DNA of 64,000 nucleotides, taken from the NCBI GenBank assembly GCA_050633505.1, contig JBOEGQ010000007.1, positions 62,001-126,000 on the forward strand. The letters are read 5' to 3'. A model generated the notes under the pieces. That model was not told the origin of the DNA. It did not search any database and was given only the letters and a program-made list of their open reading frames with translations. The position numbers and the translations under genes were made by a program. Origin of the DNA: UBA1672 sp050633505. Its GTDB lineage: Bacteria; Pseudomonadota; Alphaproteobacteria; Micavibrionales; Micavibrionaceae. Shown in pieces: positions 25,057 through 34,081 of the stretch (position 1 is the first letter of the stretch; every line of letters begins with the position of its first letter).

Positions 25057-25503
25057 TTAATCGTCTTCGTGTTTTGTTTGTTCGGAGGTAAGCCATTGTT
25101 GTATATCGTTGCAAACATCTTCTATCGGGCGTTTATTTTTACCCCTCAAATCACATTCCCAGACAGTCATGTGACGAATACCGATTTCGCCCAGGGCTTG
25201 TCTTACTTCGATATCTCTTTGCTTGTTTCGATTTAGCTTTTCTTCCCAAAATTCAGAGTTTGTTTCAGGAATATTTACACGAGGACAATCATGCATATGC
25301 CAAAAACATCCATTAATGAACAAAGCTGCATTATATTTTCGAAAATACAAATCGGGCTTTCCGGGAATTTTTTTATTATGCAGAGAGTATCTGAAACCAC
25401 GTTTATGCAATTCCTTTCGAATTTGCATTTCAGGCTTCGTATTCTTGTTCTTCACCGCCGCCATGTTTCTGCTTCTGGTCTCTTTGGTGTGTATATCTAC
25501 CAT
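25057..25503 (-). CDS. vsr: Very short patch repair endonuclease
   Basis: Nicks DNA at T:G mismatches that arise when 5-methylcytosine deaminates, and so protects genomes that carry a C5 methylase. 148 residues from ATG 25503. Seen: the N-terminal TKETRSRNMAAVKNKNTKPEMQIRKELHKRGFRY, KIPGKPDLYFRKYNAALFINGCFWHMHDCP (active site Asp and His) and the SEFWEEKLNRNKQRD block. It is divergent from the C5 methyltransferase gene 82 bp away, the usual arrangement in R-M islands. Confidence 0.95.
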   Translation of the reverse strand: MVDIHTKETRSRNMAAVKNKNTKPEMQIRKELHKRGFRYSLHNKKIPGKPDLYFRKYNAALFINGCFWHMHDCPRVNIPETNSEFWEEKLNRNKQRDIEVRQALGEIGIRHMTVWECDLRGKNKRPIEDVCNDIQQWLTSEQTKHEDD

Positions 25504-25585
25504 TTTTTCCCTGCCCAATGTGGAACAACTTCTGTATTTAACTTAATAATAGTGTACTTAGTAAAATTCAACGTTAGGGATTCAC

Positions 25586-26512
25586 ATGACTGTGAAATTC
25601 ATTGACCTCTTTGCAGGTATTGGAGGTTTTCACTTAGCTTTTCATGATTTAGGGGCAAAATGTGTCTTTGCTTCTGAAGTTAATCCGCACGCCAGAAAAA
25701 CATATCAAACTAATATAGAGAAATTTGCGCCCGAGCTTTTCGAAAACGAAAATTTTAATGACGATATCCTAAAGATCCTTAACCCCGCGGCTCAAATTCC
25801 TGACTTCGATATTCTATGTGCCGGTTTTCCGTGCCAACCATTTAGCCAAGCCGGATATAAAAGAGGATTCTCTGAAAATAAAGACTCCAGAGGGAATATG
25901 TTTTTCCAAATTCGCGATATTATTAAAGCGAAAAGGCCAAAAGCATTCTTTTTAGAAAATGTCAGGCATCTTATTAAACATGATAACGGCCGAACTTTCG
26001 CAATCATCAAGAAAACACTCGAAGATGATTTAGGCTATACATTCAAATACAAAGTCGTAAAAGCCTCTGATCATGGTCTCCCTCAGCACAGACCTCGTGT
26101 TTTCATCGTTGGCTTCAATAAAGACTACGGTGATGATCTGCCTGAGTTTATATTCCCGGAAGCAACCCCTTTGAAAAAGACAATGTCTGATATTTGGGGC
26201 GGTGAGTGCAGCCGTGAAATCGGTTATACCCTTCGCGTGGGCGGCCGTGGTTCAGGCATTCACGACAGGAGAAATTGGGATGCATATTGGGTTGACGGTA
26301 AAGAACGTCGCTTAACTTCTAAAGAAGGTAAAGAAATGATGGGCTTCCCAAGCAGTTACGAATTCCCTGTTTCTGAAGTTCAAGCGTTGAAGCAACTCGG
26401 TAACAGCGTCGCAGTTGATGCCGTCGAAGCCACTGCAGATAAAATTTTGGACTACATCAAAGAGAATTTGTCTTCTGAAGATCAGAAACAAATCATAAAA
26501 ATGGCTGGTTAA
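25586..26512 (+). CDS. DNA (cytosine-5-)-methyltransferase
   Basis: 308 residues with the ordered C5-methylase motifs: I FIDLFAGIGGF (~5-15), IV GFPCQPFSQAG with the catalytic Cys (~81-90), VI FFLENV (~118), VIII LPQHRPRVFIVGF (~166-178), and X LKQLGNSVAVDAVEA (~273-287). The target-recognition region between VIII and X is short. With the adjacent HpaII-like endonuclease, the target is presumed to be CCGG, though this is inferred from the partner only. The stop codon is one base from the start of the restriction gene, so the pair is co-translated. Confidence 0.95.
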   Translation: MTVKFIDLFAGIGGFHLAFHDLGAKCVFASEVNPHARKTYQTNIEKFAPELFENENFNDDILKILNPAAQIPDFDILCAGFPCQPFSQAGYKRGFSENKDSRGNMFFQIRDIIKAKRPKAFFLENVRHLIKHDNGRTFAIIKKTLEDDLGYTFKYKVVKASDHGLPQHRPRVFIVGFNKDYGDDLPEFIFPEATPLKKTMSDIWGGECSREIGYTLRVGGRGSGIHDRRNWDAYWVDGKERRLTSKEGKEMMGFPSSYEFPVSEVQALKQLGNSVAVDAVEATADKILDYIKENLSSEDQKQIIKMAG

Positions 26513-26513
26513 T

Positions 26514-27659
26514 ATGCTGACAGGAAACAAAGGTGAGTGGACAGAGGCATATGTATTTTTAAGATTACTGGCTGAAGGGAAGTTATCAGCGGATCATCAG
26601 TTAGAAGACATACCAACGGCCGCATTCCCCATCATAAAAATAATACGTGAAGAAACAGCAGGTGCACGTGATTACGCCATCATAGATGGAGACGTACATA
26701 TCGTAGATGCTGTAACTCAAGAAAATATTCTAAAAGTGCCAAAGTCTGTCTTTGCAAAAGAAGCCGATGATTTGCTTGGTCGTATCAAGAAGGCAAAAGG
26801 TCGTTCCAACAGCTTTCCTGAAAGCGAAGATTTTCTCAAAAGTGTAGATGTAAATTCCCTCTCAGCCCCCAGTACAGATAAATCTGATATTCACCTAATG
26901 GTCCATGATTATAAAACGGGACAAAACCCCACATTAGGTTTTAGCATAAAGTCAACAATCGGCCAGCAAGCAACACTTTTAAACCCCGGCGCAGGTACAA
27001 ACTTTATATACAAAATCACTCCTCCTTCAGATATTGATATCAAGAAAATTAATACTGAAACCTATATCAAATCTTCTGCAAACAGGTCTCTTTCAAAGAT
27101 TACATTAAGAATACAAGAGCTCTTAAAGCTGGGCTGCACCATTGATTTTGTAAAAGTTCAATCTGATATGTTTAACTTAAACCTATCTCTAATTGAATCA
27201 GACCTCCCTAAACTTATCAGTTATATGTTGTTATATCGCTACCGCGATCAAACCTCGTATACTCGTGACTTAGTAAGTATTTTGACCGACGAAAATCCTT
27301 TATCTTATGACCTTAGTAGAGGCCATCAATTTTACCACTATAAGATCAAGAAATTTTTGACCGATGCTGCACTGGGCATGACGCCCGAAACAATGTGGAC
27401 GGGTATCCATGACGCTACAGGCGGATTCATCATAGCTCGTCCAAGCGGTGAGATTGGCTGCTACCATATTTATAACAAAAACGACTTTGAGACCTACCTC
27501 ATTACCAGCACCAAGCTAGAGCAACCATCAACGGGTGAAGACGAACAAAATCCAGGATTCCCTCAAGCAAAACCAAAAAAACCCTATTTGTTTGGCTGGA
27601 TATATGAAGAAGATGGAAAGTACTTCATCAAGTTTAATCTTCAGATCAGATTTTTGTAG
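26514..27659 (+). CDS. Type II restriction endonuclease, HpaII family
   Basis: 381 residues starting MLTGNKGEWTEAYVFLRLLAEGKL, a hallmark N-terminus of HpaII-type endonucleases, which cut CCGG. The family continues with PIIKIIREE, DIHLMVHDYKTGQNPTLGFSIKSTIGQQATLLNPGAGTNF (the likely catalytic region, with an Asp and the GFSIKS lysine near 150), and a C-terminal LFGWIYEEDGKYFIKFNLQIRFL. It is immediately downstream of the methyltransferase. The specificity is inference from family resemblance. Confidence 0.85.
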   Translation: MLTGNKGEWTEAYVFLRLLAEGKLSADHQLEDIPTAAFPIIKIIREETAGARDYAIIDGDVHIVDAVTQENILKVPKSVFAKEADDLLGRIKKAKGRSNSFPESEDFLKSVDVNSLSAPSTDKSDIHLMVHDYKTGQNPTLGFSIKSTIGQQATLLNPGAGTNFIYKITPPSDIDIKKINTETYIKSSANRSLSKITLRIQELLKLGCTIDFVKVQSDMFNLNLSLIESDLPKLISYMLLYRYRDQTSYTRDLVSILTDENPLSYDLSRGHQFYHYKIKKFLTDAALGMTPETMWTGIHDATGGFIIARPSGEIGCYHIYNKNDFETYLITSTKLEQPSTGEDEQNPGFPQAKPKKPYLFGWIYEEDGKYFIKFNLQIRFL

Positions 27660-27680
27660 AGTTTTTATTTTCTGAGACAA

Positions 27681-27713
27681 TTGAAAAAAGCGTCACCGAA
27701 ACAGCGACGCTTT
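27681..27713. terminator. Intrinsic terminator between converging genes
   Basis: AAAGCGTC (27687-27694) pairs with GACGCTTT (27706-27713); minus-strand reading continues TTTTTTC, so it best serves the 136-aa gene, and it may also act on the restriction gene transcript. Confidence 0.75.
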
Positions 27714-27734
27714 AAATCTTAGGTATAGACATAT

Positions 27735-28145
27735 TTAACATGTGTGTCCTATAGCTCTGAACGGTTGCGGATTTATGATTTTCGCAGCAGCATCCAAAAC
27801 CTCAAGACGCGGAATGATCGTTGTATAATGCGCCGGACTCTCCCCTGTTTCATCTGCTCGCGTAAACCCTCCAAACCATCGCCTTGAATCATCCTCTGTG
27901 AAGACATCGTCAAATTCAGGTAAATGATAAGCTTCCTTTTCATGGGTTAGAAGCCTGACGCAGCATGCATCACGAAATATATTCAGGACTTCATCGGCAA
28001 GCTCACGCCGTGATAATTGCAGGTTTACAAATGTGTACCATATCAGAATGTAATAGCCTTGGCTCAGCAAGCATTCCGCAGGCGCGATTATAATTGTCAT
28101 CGTTGTTTTACAGCCGAAATGGCAATAGTGTTCAGTGTGTCTCAT
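27735..28145 (-). CDS. Hypothetical protein
   Basis: 136 residues from ATG 28145, with AAGGAAAG 8 bases upstream. Cys- and His-rich N-terminus (MRHTEHYCHFGCKTTM) that could bind metal, followed by an alpha/beta middle (ELADEVLNIFRDACCVRLLTHEKEAYHLPEFDDVFTEDDSRRWFGGFTRADE). Unknown family. It is divergent from the 277-aa gene, with a GTTTCC/GGAAAC inverted repeat between them. Confidence 0.6.
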   Translation of the reverse strand: MRHTEHYCHFGCKTTMTIIIAPAECLLSQGYYILIWYTFVNLQLSRRELADEVLNIFRDACCVRLLTHEKEAYHLPEFDDVFTEDDSRRWFGGFTRADETGESPAHYTTIIPRLEVLDAAAKIINPQPFRAIGHTC

Positions 28146-28277
28146 AGTGCTTTCCTTTGCTCGTTAGGAAAGCTGCGCAGCCTTAGGTTAATTAAGTTTC
28201 AGTTGTGTTCACGGTTTCATAGTAACCCTTAAAATTGTTTTTATGTGTTTTGGTTACCGCCCTTTTGCTCTAAGATT

Positions 28278-28295
28278 GTTTCCTCAAGGGGAAAC
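28278..28295. promoter_or_regulatory. Possible operator (inverted repeat)
   Basis: GTTTCC (28278-28283) and GGAAAC (28290-28295) flank TCAAGG, 35 bases before the start of the 277-aa gene and in the divergent region with the 136-aa gene. Confidence 0.4.
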
Positions 28296-28330
28296 TTTGC
28301 GGAAACGCATTACGACAATACGAGGGGGCA

Positions 28331-29164
28331 ATGATCGGAAATCATAAAAAAATTGCACTATTGAGAAAAGCTGCAGATATCTGCAAAAGTAAATCTCACC
28401 CTCAATTTACCCAAGCCGAGATCATCAGGAACGCTCATAAGGCGGGACACCCCGATAACCAAACGACCAAAGGCACGCTTTCAAAATATCTGTCCCATCC
28501 CGAAACCTCATACGAAAATGTCCCACTCATTTTTTACGATGTAATTTTGGATATGCTCAAAGAACAAGATATTGAATTTTCATTCTCAAACGAAGATCAG
28601 CGATTAAGCGCAAACGACCTACCCCATGTTTTGAGCATGTTTATGGATGTATCAGAGCGCGATGATAAACTGGCAAGGCAAAGCCTTCCCGGAGATTATT
28701 GGGGCTATATCCCATCCGTTGAAAAGCCCGGATGTATTGTGAAATTTGTTTTAAGGCTTAGAGAAAACCGCGAAGGTGTCATTACCGCCGAGGAGCTTTT
28801 CTACTATCCTAAGGACGGATTTTCAGACATCTTAAAACAGCGCAGCCATGGTTATGTGCTGAGCAAGAACGGCCATAACTTTATCATTTTGGATGATCCC
28901 TCGTCCTATCTGCCGAAAGTTTACGTCATGCGTATGGAGCTTTCACCCAGCCAGAAATGTTTGGGCTTTGATGGCGGTACGATCACGGTAAGCTCAAATC
29001 ATCATGGTATTAGCACCGCACAACGTAAAATCCGATGCACACGCTCTAAAGACCCGATCTCCCAAAACAAAGAGGTTTTAATAAAAGAGTATGGCGTCGG
29101 GCTTCATACACCGGATACTGACGACAGTGTTATTCGTCAGCTCTTTGATAAGCTGATGGCATAG
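28331..29164 (+). CDS. Possible regulator, function unknown
   Basis: 277 residues. The N-terminal ~60 residues (KIALLRKAADICKSKSHPQFTQAEIIRNAHKAGHPDNQTTKGTLSKYLSHP) look like a helix-turn-helix with a recognition-helix-like TTKGTLSKYL. The remainder is a beta-rich sensor-like domain (YVLSKNGHNFIILDDPSSYLPKVYVMRMELSPSQKCLGFDGG). No catalytic signature. The upstream inverted repeat could be an operator bound by this protein. A phage-repressor-like role is inference. Confidence 0.5.
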   Translation: MIGNHKKIALLRKAADICKSKSHPQFTQAEIIRNAHKAGHPDNQTTKGTLSKYLSHPETSYENVPLIFYDVILDMLKEQDIEFSFSNEDQRLSANDLPHVLSMFMDVSERDDKLARQSLPGDYWGYIPSVEKPGCIVKFVLRLRENREGVITAEELFYYPKDGFSDILKQRSHGYVLSKNGHNFIILDDPSSYLPKVYVMRMELSPSQKCLGFDGGTITVSSNHHGISTAQRKIRCTRSKDPISQNKEVLIKEYGVGLHTPDTDDSVIRQLFDKLMA

Positions 29165-29223
29165 ATTGAATAAGACCTGATATGGACAATGAAGAAGCTA
29201 CTCAGCACTAAAAATAAGAGATT

Positions 29224-29928
29224 TCACTGTACAAGCTGCATAGCCAATACGACTAAGGCAAATCCTGCGATTGCATAAGTTACTATGTGCTCCATTATTG
29301 TTACGACAGTCAACCCAACTCCTGCTTTAGATAAATTCTTTTTGTAGAATTTAACTGCTCTGTATACGTCTATAGCATCATGTTTAGGACGCCCCATAGA
29401 CGATCTAAAATCAAAATATAGATCACTGAAGTCATCAATATTGTTGCGCTCCATGGCCCCATCTATAGTTTTAACAGGTTGAACTAAGCTTTTTAAATCA
29501 TTGTTAATGTGGTTGATCTTGGCTTTTCTAACTGAGCCGTCAATTCGCCTAGAAAACTCATAGAATATTCCGCTAATAACGATGGACAAAAGAATAAAAA
29601 TTATGAATTTATCGGGAGATCCATTGGCCACTTTCAGACCAAACAAACTTAAATCGGTGTAGTCAATACCGATCCACGCTGCCGCTGCAACAAGAATAGA
29701 TGTGGAAACGAAAACTCTTTTCACGGTTAACGTTTTTTTAGTATGCCAATCACTGAAAAGTTCAAATAGATCTTCTGTTTTAAGGTTAGACTTATCCAGC
29801 TTATTGATAGCCTCATAAATAATGGTTTCATCTTCTCCATGAATCTCTAACTCCCTCTTCGGCTCAGTAGGGTCGTAAATTCTGGGAATGCTTGGCATTG
29901 TGAAGCCTGTTAAATTGTCTAAATTCAT
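29224..29928 (-). CDS. Three-helix membrane protein, unknown
   Basis: 234 residues. Hydrophobic segments at ~71-90 (VFVSTSILVAAAAWIGI), ~103-120 (DKFIIFILLSIVISGIFYEF) and ~205-228 near the C-terminus (GVGLTVVTIMEHIVTYAIAGFALVVLAMQLV). The ~65-residue N-terminal part and the charged loop between TM2 and TM3 are cytoplasmic or periplasmic. No named family. Opposite orientation to its neighbours, with a terminator-free convergent end against the 277-aa gene. Confidence 0.55.
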   Translation of the reverse strand: MNLDNLTGFTMPSIPRIYDPTEPKRELEIHGEDETIIYEAINKLDKSNLKTEDLFELFSDWHTKKTLTVKRVFVSTSILVAAAAWIGIDYTDLSLFGLKVANGSPDKFIIFILLSIVISGIFYEFSRRIDGSVRKAKINHINNDLKSLVQPVKTIDGAMERNNIDDFSDLYFDFRSSMGRPKHDAIDVYRAVKFYKKNLSKAGVGLTVVTIMEHIVTYAIAGFALVVLAMQLVQ

Positions 29929-30151
29929 AATTACTTGTTATCTACCTTTTCTGAGAAAATTGAATAACTAACAGCCCCTAAAACGTCTGCATGTTCTGGA
30001 ACCAAATAGACCATGTCAAATTTCAATAAAAAAAGTTTATCACTCGAATTACAGCTGATCAATCGGCACAAAGTGAGTATTTGTTATTTCATAGAATCAA
30101 TGAACATTCGTTCGCTTGAAATGAAATCACGCCGAAAAAACAATAAAACGC

Positions 30152-30194
30152 TCAACCAAAAAATTTGTTATCTTTGGTTGAAATGAGTATACTC
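30152..30194. promoter_or_regulatory. Inverted repeats upstream of the 146-aa gene
   Basis: A 9-bp perfect inverted repeat, TCAACCAAA (30152-30160) and TTTGGTTGA (30173-30181), is followed 3 bp on by the palindrome GAGTATACTC (30185-30194), all within 65 bp of the start codon. They are likely operators or hairpins that control the 30215-31508 gene pair. Confidence 0.5.
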
Positions 30195-30214
30195 AGGCAA
30201 AAATAAAAAGGGTG

Positions 30215-30652
30215 ATGACTTTGGCGAGTCCTACAGCAATTTTAGATCCGCAAATTACGTTACACTCCGTTGAGGGTGATAACGTCATTTTGCATGCCTC
30301 ACCTGAATGGAAAAAGAAACTTATCGCCTTCCTGAAATATGCACAAAACACGGATGATGTGACGGTTGACTGTCATGTTCCCCTTGATGCACTGAACGAG
30401 GCGCAACATTCTATCAGCAAGCAATCACAAACACCGGATATGCTCAAAATACATAAGCTGCAATTCCTGGATTTGTGCTCTGCAGTAGCCGCATTCACTG
30501 ATTTCCCATCCTGTAGTTTTTATGATTACGACCACGATGACTTCAACCGTCTACATGATGATATTCTTGATATTGAAAGCACCGTTTTTAAACAACAGTC
30601 ACGTTTGCCCAGACGCATAAAAACAGGGTTGCATGGGGAGTTCGATGGATAA
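30215..30652 (+). CDS. Hypothetical protein
   Basis: 145 residues from ATG 30215 (AAAAAGGG upstream). Mixed alpha/beta, acidic, without known motif (TLHSVEGDNVILHASPEWKKKLIAFLKYAQNTDDVTVDCHVPLDALNEAQ). The stop codon overlaps the next gene's start (ATGGATAA), so the two are translationally coupled and probably act together. Unknown function. Confidence 0.55.
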   Translation: MTLASPTAILDPQITLHSVEGDNVILHASPEWKKKLIAFLKYAQNTDDVTVDCHVPLDALNEAQHSISKQSQTPDMLKIHKLQFLDLCSAVAAFTDFPSCSFYDYDHDDFNRLHDDILDIESTVFKQQSRLPRRIKTGLHGEFDG

Positions 30653-31508
30653 CTCTCAACCTGCGTTAACTTTAGACTCATACGTTGAATGTCTTGCACG
30701 AGGACATGCGTTCAACAAACATGTTTTGGGGTATGACCACAAACAAGGAATGATCGGAATTAATGCTTTTCGCGCCGAAGAAACAAAAGCTTTTTATGAT
30801 ACAGGTGAACAAAAATTTGTGCCCCCTAAGCCCCTCGGGAAAGACCTCTTCATCGAAACGCCTGATGATCTGGCGCACTACATCAAGAGCAACTTTTTAA
30901 CATCGGATCAAACACATGGTTATGTTGATCCTCGCGATAACAGTGTAAATCTATACAACCCCAGAGATAACGTAGCCTTGCACTTTTCATGGAAGAATTC
31001 AGAAGGTGATTTAGGTACAATTTACCGTTACGAGAAAACAGCACAGAATTTTGACTTTGCCCAAAAGCGTGCAAAAAAAGCGGCAACTCTCATGGGCGTA
31101 GAGCTACAAACGGTTCATAACGCGCAAGACCCACAAGCTTCTATAGATGCCGTTCAGGATTTAATAGCTGACATCAATGCAAACCCTCAAAATTATTTGT
31201 TTAAGGCCAATAACCCTGAGAGCACAATCCAAAATCGCGTTTTAGATAATGCTGCGCGTCCAGGCAGAGATTGGGAAAGTGATGAGGTAATACGCCCCTC
31301 CAACAATATCAAAGGGCACAGCAAAATTTACTCAGAAAAAAATAAACTTGATGTTGCACCGTCCGATTATGTTTGCAGCAAACAAGCAAACGCCGACGAG
31401 CTTAATATTGGCCGAATACTTAAATCTTTACGCTCAGGACGCGTTGTACGTTCCATTCAAAATTATGGGCTTGATAGCACTCCTGAACCAGAGCCGGAAT
31501 TGGTTTAG
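30645..31508 (+). CDS. Hypothetical protein
   Basis: 287 residues from ATG 30645, overlapping the preceding stop codon. It has short structured blocks (VECLARGHAFNKHVLGYDHKQGMIGINAFRAEETKAFYDTGEQ, then VNLYNPRDNVALHFSWKNSEGDLGTIYRYEK) and a Pro/Glu tail. I recognise no family; the pair could be a toxin-antitoxin-like or partner system because of coupling and operator-like repeats upstream, but nothing in the protein proves it. Confidence 0.55.
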   Translation: MDNSQPALTLDSYVECLARGHAFNKHVLGYDHKQGMIGINAFRAEETKAFYDTGEQKFVPPKPLGKDLFIETPDDLAHYIKSNFLTSDQTHGYVDPRDNSVNLYNPRDNVALHFSWKNSEGDLGTIYRYEKTAQNFDFAQKRAKKAATLMGVELQTVHNAQDPQASIDAVQDLIADINANPQNYLFKANNPESTIQNRVLDNAARPGRDWESDEVIRPSNNIKGHSKIYSEKNKLDVAPSDYVCSKQANADELNIGRILKSLRSGRVVRSIQNYGLDSTPEPEPELV

Positions 31509-31563
31509 TTCCATAGTTGTGTGCAAGTTCACCTGTTGTATATTTTTAATTAGCTGAAAAAAC

Positions 31564-32142
31564 ATGCAAAACACTGGTAATAAAATATTAGAAGTAAATC
31601 GTGGTTCTGCCTTCAAATGGTCCAGAATTGTAATTTATGTGTGTTTTATAGTTCTTATGTTACTTACTCTATTACTCTCGAGTATTAATTTGTACATACA
31701 GTTAATCATCACACTCTGCATATGTCTGTTTATTTACTCATTAATTATTGAGCTACAATTAGACAGATCAAAAACAGTAGTCACTGTTTTTGAAGATGGC
31801 ATAGAGAGCGAATTTCTTAAATATTCAGGCTCATGTTACATCCCGTGGACAGATATTAAAGAAATCGAACTGGTTAAAGGCTGGTTCCATTATAGACGGT
31901 GCTATTATCTATGGCTTAAACCTCATGATACAATAAAATATAACTATAAGATCCCTTGGACAGTTGCAGTGTTCTACGATAGAAAGCATGAATTAGGTTT
32001 TAATGCTTTATCCCTGAACATATCATTTGGACTAAATATAGATCCCCATTCTTTTCATACCGCATGTGAAGATGCCTTTAAAAAATCAATAAACGGACAT
32101 TCATTCGAAGGGAATGAAATCACGCCATCAAAGCCGATATAG
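31564..32142 (+). CDS. Membrane protein with PH-like C-terminal domain
   Basis: 192 residues. Two hydrophobic helices (~20-42 and ~45-65) are followed by a soluble domain that begins KTVVTVFEDGIESEFLKYSGSCYIPWTDIKEIELVKGWFHYRRCYYLWLK, the pattern of bacterial PH-like (YcxB/STM3941-like) domains. Probably membrane anchored with the domain in the cytoplasm. The last 88 bp overlap tail to tail with the opposite 103-aa gene. Confidence 0.6.
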   Translation: MQNTGNKILEVNRGSAFKWSRIVIYVCFIVLMLLTLLLSSINLYIQLIITLCICLFIYSLIIELQLDRSKTVVTVFEDGIESEFLKYSGSCYIPWTDIKEIELVKGWFHYRRCYYLWLKPHDTIKYNYKIPWTVAVFYDRKHELGFNALSLNISFGLNIDPHSFHTACEDAFKKSINGHSFEGNEITPSKPI

Positions 32143-32366
32143 GTGCAAGACATGATATTCGGGTAACTTGGACTGCCGTAATACTGATACTCCCAGAGCA
32201 TATGCGGTGTTCCGTTTTCGAACATATAAAGCCCCGCATAAATTATGGGTGTGAGTATCAAACTTAGGCGCAGGAAAATCAGCACCAAAAATGGTAGTAA
32301 GCTTGTGCGTTTATACACGCGACGCTTTTTCGGTTTTCTGCAATATATGACTTTTGCTTGCCTCAT
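32055..32366 (-). CDS. Small membrane protein of the mobilization operon
   Basis: 103 residues with a very basic N-terminus (RQAKVIYCRKPKKRRVYKR), one hydrophobic helix at ~24-45 and a Cys-containing soluble tail. Its ATG overlaps the stop codon of traD (ATGA), so it is translated with it. Possible accessory to the coupling protein, but unproven. Confidence 0.55.
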   Translation of the reverse strand: MRQAKVIYCRKPKKRRVYKRTSLLPFLVLIFLRLSLILTPIIYAGLYMFENGTPHMLWEYQYYGSPSYPNIMSCTYIGFDGVISFPSNECPFIDFLKASSHAV

Positions 32367-34012
32367 GAATATCTCAAAACGATCTTTGTTTTGCCCTTAA
32401 ATTTCTTGCCGTACATCGGATCGACATCCGCCCATCGGCTCCACGGTTTTACTTCATGATATCCAACCTTGAGCGCGTGAATGGGCGGCTGACCACGCAG
32501 TAAAATGATGCAATCTTCAAACTGCCGCACCTCATCAGGCGTGAGGAGCGCACGCGCATGCTCCCCCACGCTATGCATGACGGGATCATGAATAATATGG
32601 CCAAGATTAAAGTTGTCACCCTTCACCGTCATATTGCCCAAAGTACGAGAAATCAGCTCCGCCGTTTTATAAGATTGAATACCGAAAAATTGCTGACACT
32701 CGCATTGCTCTAGCAATGTTTGTAAATCATCGCGCCCGTAGGTTTTCGCGAAAGCATCCAAGGACTGGAGCGCAAACCATACGCGGCAGCCATAGCTCCG
32801 TAATTCCGTAAGCTTAGCCGTGAGGCCTTCAATCCTGAAATTTGCGGCTTCATCGAAGAGGAACAAAACCTGCTCTTTACTTTGGCAGCGTGTGAGCTCC
32901 GTTAGAGCGCACCAGCCAAGTAACCCAAGCCAAGGCGCATAAACACGCATGCGCGTGGGATCGGCAATCAGGTAAACTGTTGCCTTTTGCTTTTTCAAAT
33001 CAGCAAAACGAAAATCACATGTGCTTGTACTTTCGGCGAGCCAGCCGCTTGCGCTGAACGCTGAGAATGCCTGCACCGCACCTTCACGGAATGACTCCCA
33101 TTGTCGTTTATCATTTTGCTCAACCTTGGCCAGTAAATCATTCGCCATGTCGGCCAAATCGCCTTTTAGCAAGTCAGAGCATGACGCAACATAGAGCGCT
33201 TCTTTCAAATCTGTTTCATTTCGAAGCATCTTTAAAATATCGCTAAGCGTTGGTGTTTTATCCTGATCTTTTGTCACCAGATACAGCATACAAAACACGG
33301 TGATCATACGACTACCGTTGCGAAAGAATGTGTTCTCTCCTCCCTGTGGCGGTTCGGGCATGAGCTGAAACGCGATAGCCTGCGCATCGGTAATAAGGTC
33401 TGATAAATTTTGCGCAGCCCAGCTATCAGACAAAATCTGCAGCGGATTATAACGCGCCGCCTTGCCAAGCTTATCTTCGAAAAGCTGCGCAGGATTAACA
33501 CAGTATATTTTATGCTTATGCCGCTTTGCTCTAGTGCGTTTGGTGATGCATGCCAGTGTGCCTTTTAAATCTGGAACAATCATCGGCATGTCACTATGCA
33601 GCAAAGCGGGGATAAAGAAATTCACAGTCTTACCACCACCTGCTGGTGATAACGTCAGACCATGCGTTTCACCGTTGAAAAACAACGGACGCCCGCTCTT
33701 GGCCGAAGCACCGAGGAATAATCCTTGGGTTTTAAAACGCCCCGCGCGTTTATGGTCTTTGTCAGTTGCCCAACGCGCAGAGCCGTAATTAAGTGATGGT
33801 TTTCGCGCATACCAACGCAGCAATAAATTGCGCAATACACTTAGAACTTCATTGGCTAACTTGAACGCACTAAGCGCGATAACCAGATAACAAAACATCT
33901 CAAGCCAATACAGCTCTTCACTTGTCGGCTCTATGTAGGATGCAGCAATACTGAAAATTGTGATGGCGAAGATTTGCTGCATCATGGAAGGTTCTTGTCC
34001 GCGTCTTGCCAT
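32363..34012 (-). CDS. TraD/VirD4-like coupling ATPase
   Basis: The coupling protein links a relaxase-DNA complex to a type IV secretion channel. 549 residues: two hydrophobic helices near residues 13-60 (the membrane anchor), Walker A SPAGGGKT with K128, Walker B VLFLFDEAAN with D387, and the all-alpha and motor parts (EQCECQQFFGIQSYKTAELISRTLG) typical of the family. Start ATG 34012 with AAAGGG upstream. In the absence of T4SS genes in the element, it would work with a helper's channel. It follows the 34082 gene after an intrinsic terminator. Confidence 0.9.
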   Translation of the reverse strand: MARRGQEPSMMQQIFAITIFSIAASYIEPTSEELYWLEMFCYLVIALSAFKLANEVLSVLRNLLLRWYARKPSLNYGSARWATDKDHKRAGRFKTQGLFLGASAKSGRPLFFNGETHGLTLSPAGGGKTVNFFIPALLHSDMPMIVPDLKGTLACITKRTRAKRHKHKIYCVNPAQLFEDKLGKAARYNPLQILSDSWAAQNLSDLITDAQAIAFQLMPEPPQGGENTFFRNGSRMITVFCMLYLVTKDQDKTPTLSDILKMLRNETDLKEALYVASCSDLLKGDLADMANDLLAKVEQNDKRQWESFREGAVQAFSAFSASGWLAESTSTCDFRFADLKKQKATVYLIADPTRMRVYAPWLGLLGWCALTELTRCQSKEQVLFLFDEAANFRIEGLTAKLTELRSYGCRVWFALQSLDAFAKTYGRDDLQTLLEQCECQQFFGIQSYKTAELISRTLGNMTVKGDNFNLGHIIHDPVMHSVGEHARALLTPDEVRQFEDCIILLRGQPPIHALKVGYHEVKPWSRWADVDPMYGKKFKGKTKIVLRYS

Positions 34013-34027
34013 CTGGTTGCCCTTTCT

Positions 34028-34057
34028 AAAAAAATGGCCTGCCTGTTACGGCAGGCC
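34028..34057 (-). terminator. Intrinsic terminator upstream of traD
   Basis: GGCCTGCC (34036-34043) and GGCAGGCC (34050-34057) form an 8-bp stem with a 6-base loop, followed on the minus strand by ATTTTTTT. It lies 25 bases after the stop codon of the fused gene and 16 before traD, so traD may need its own promoter or read-through. Confidence 0.88.
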
Positions 34058-34081
34058 TTGAGTGGTGAGGAGAAAGTGAAT

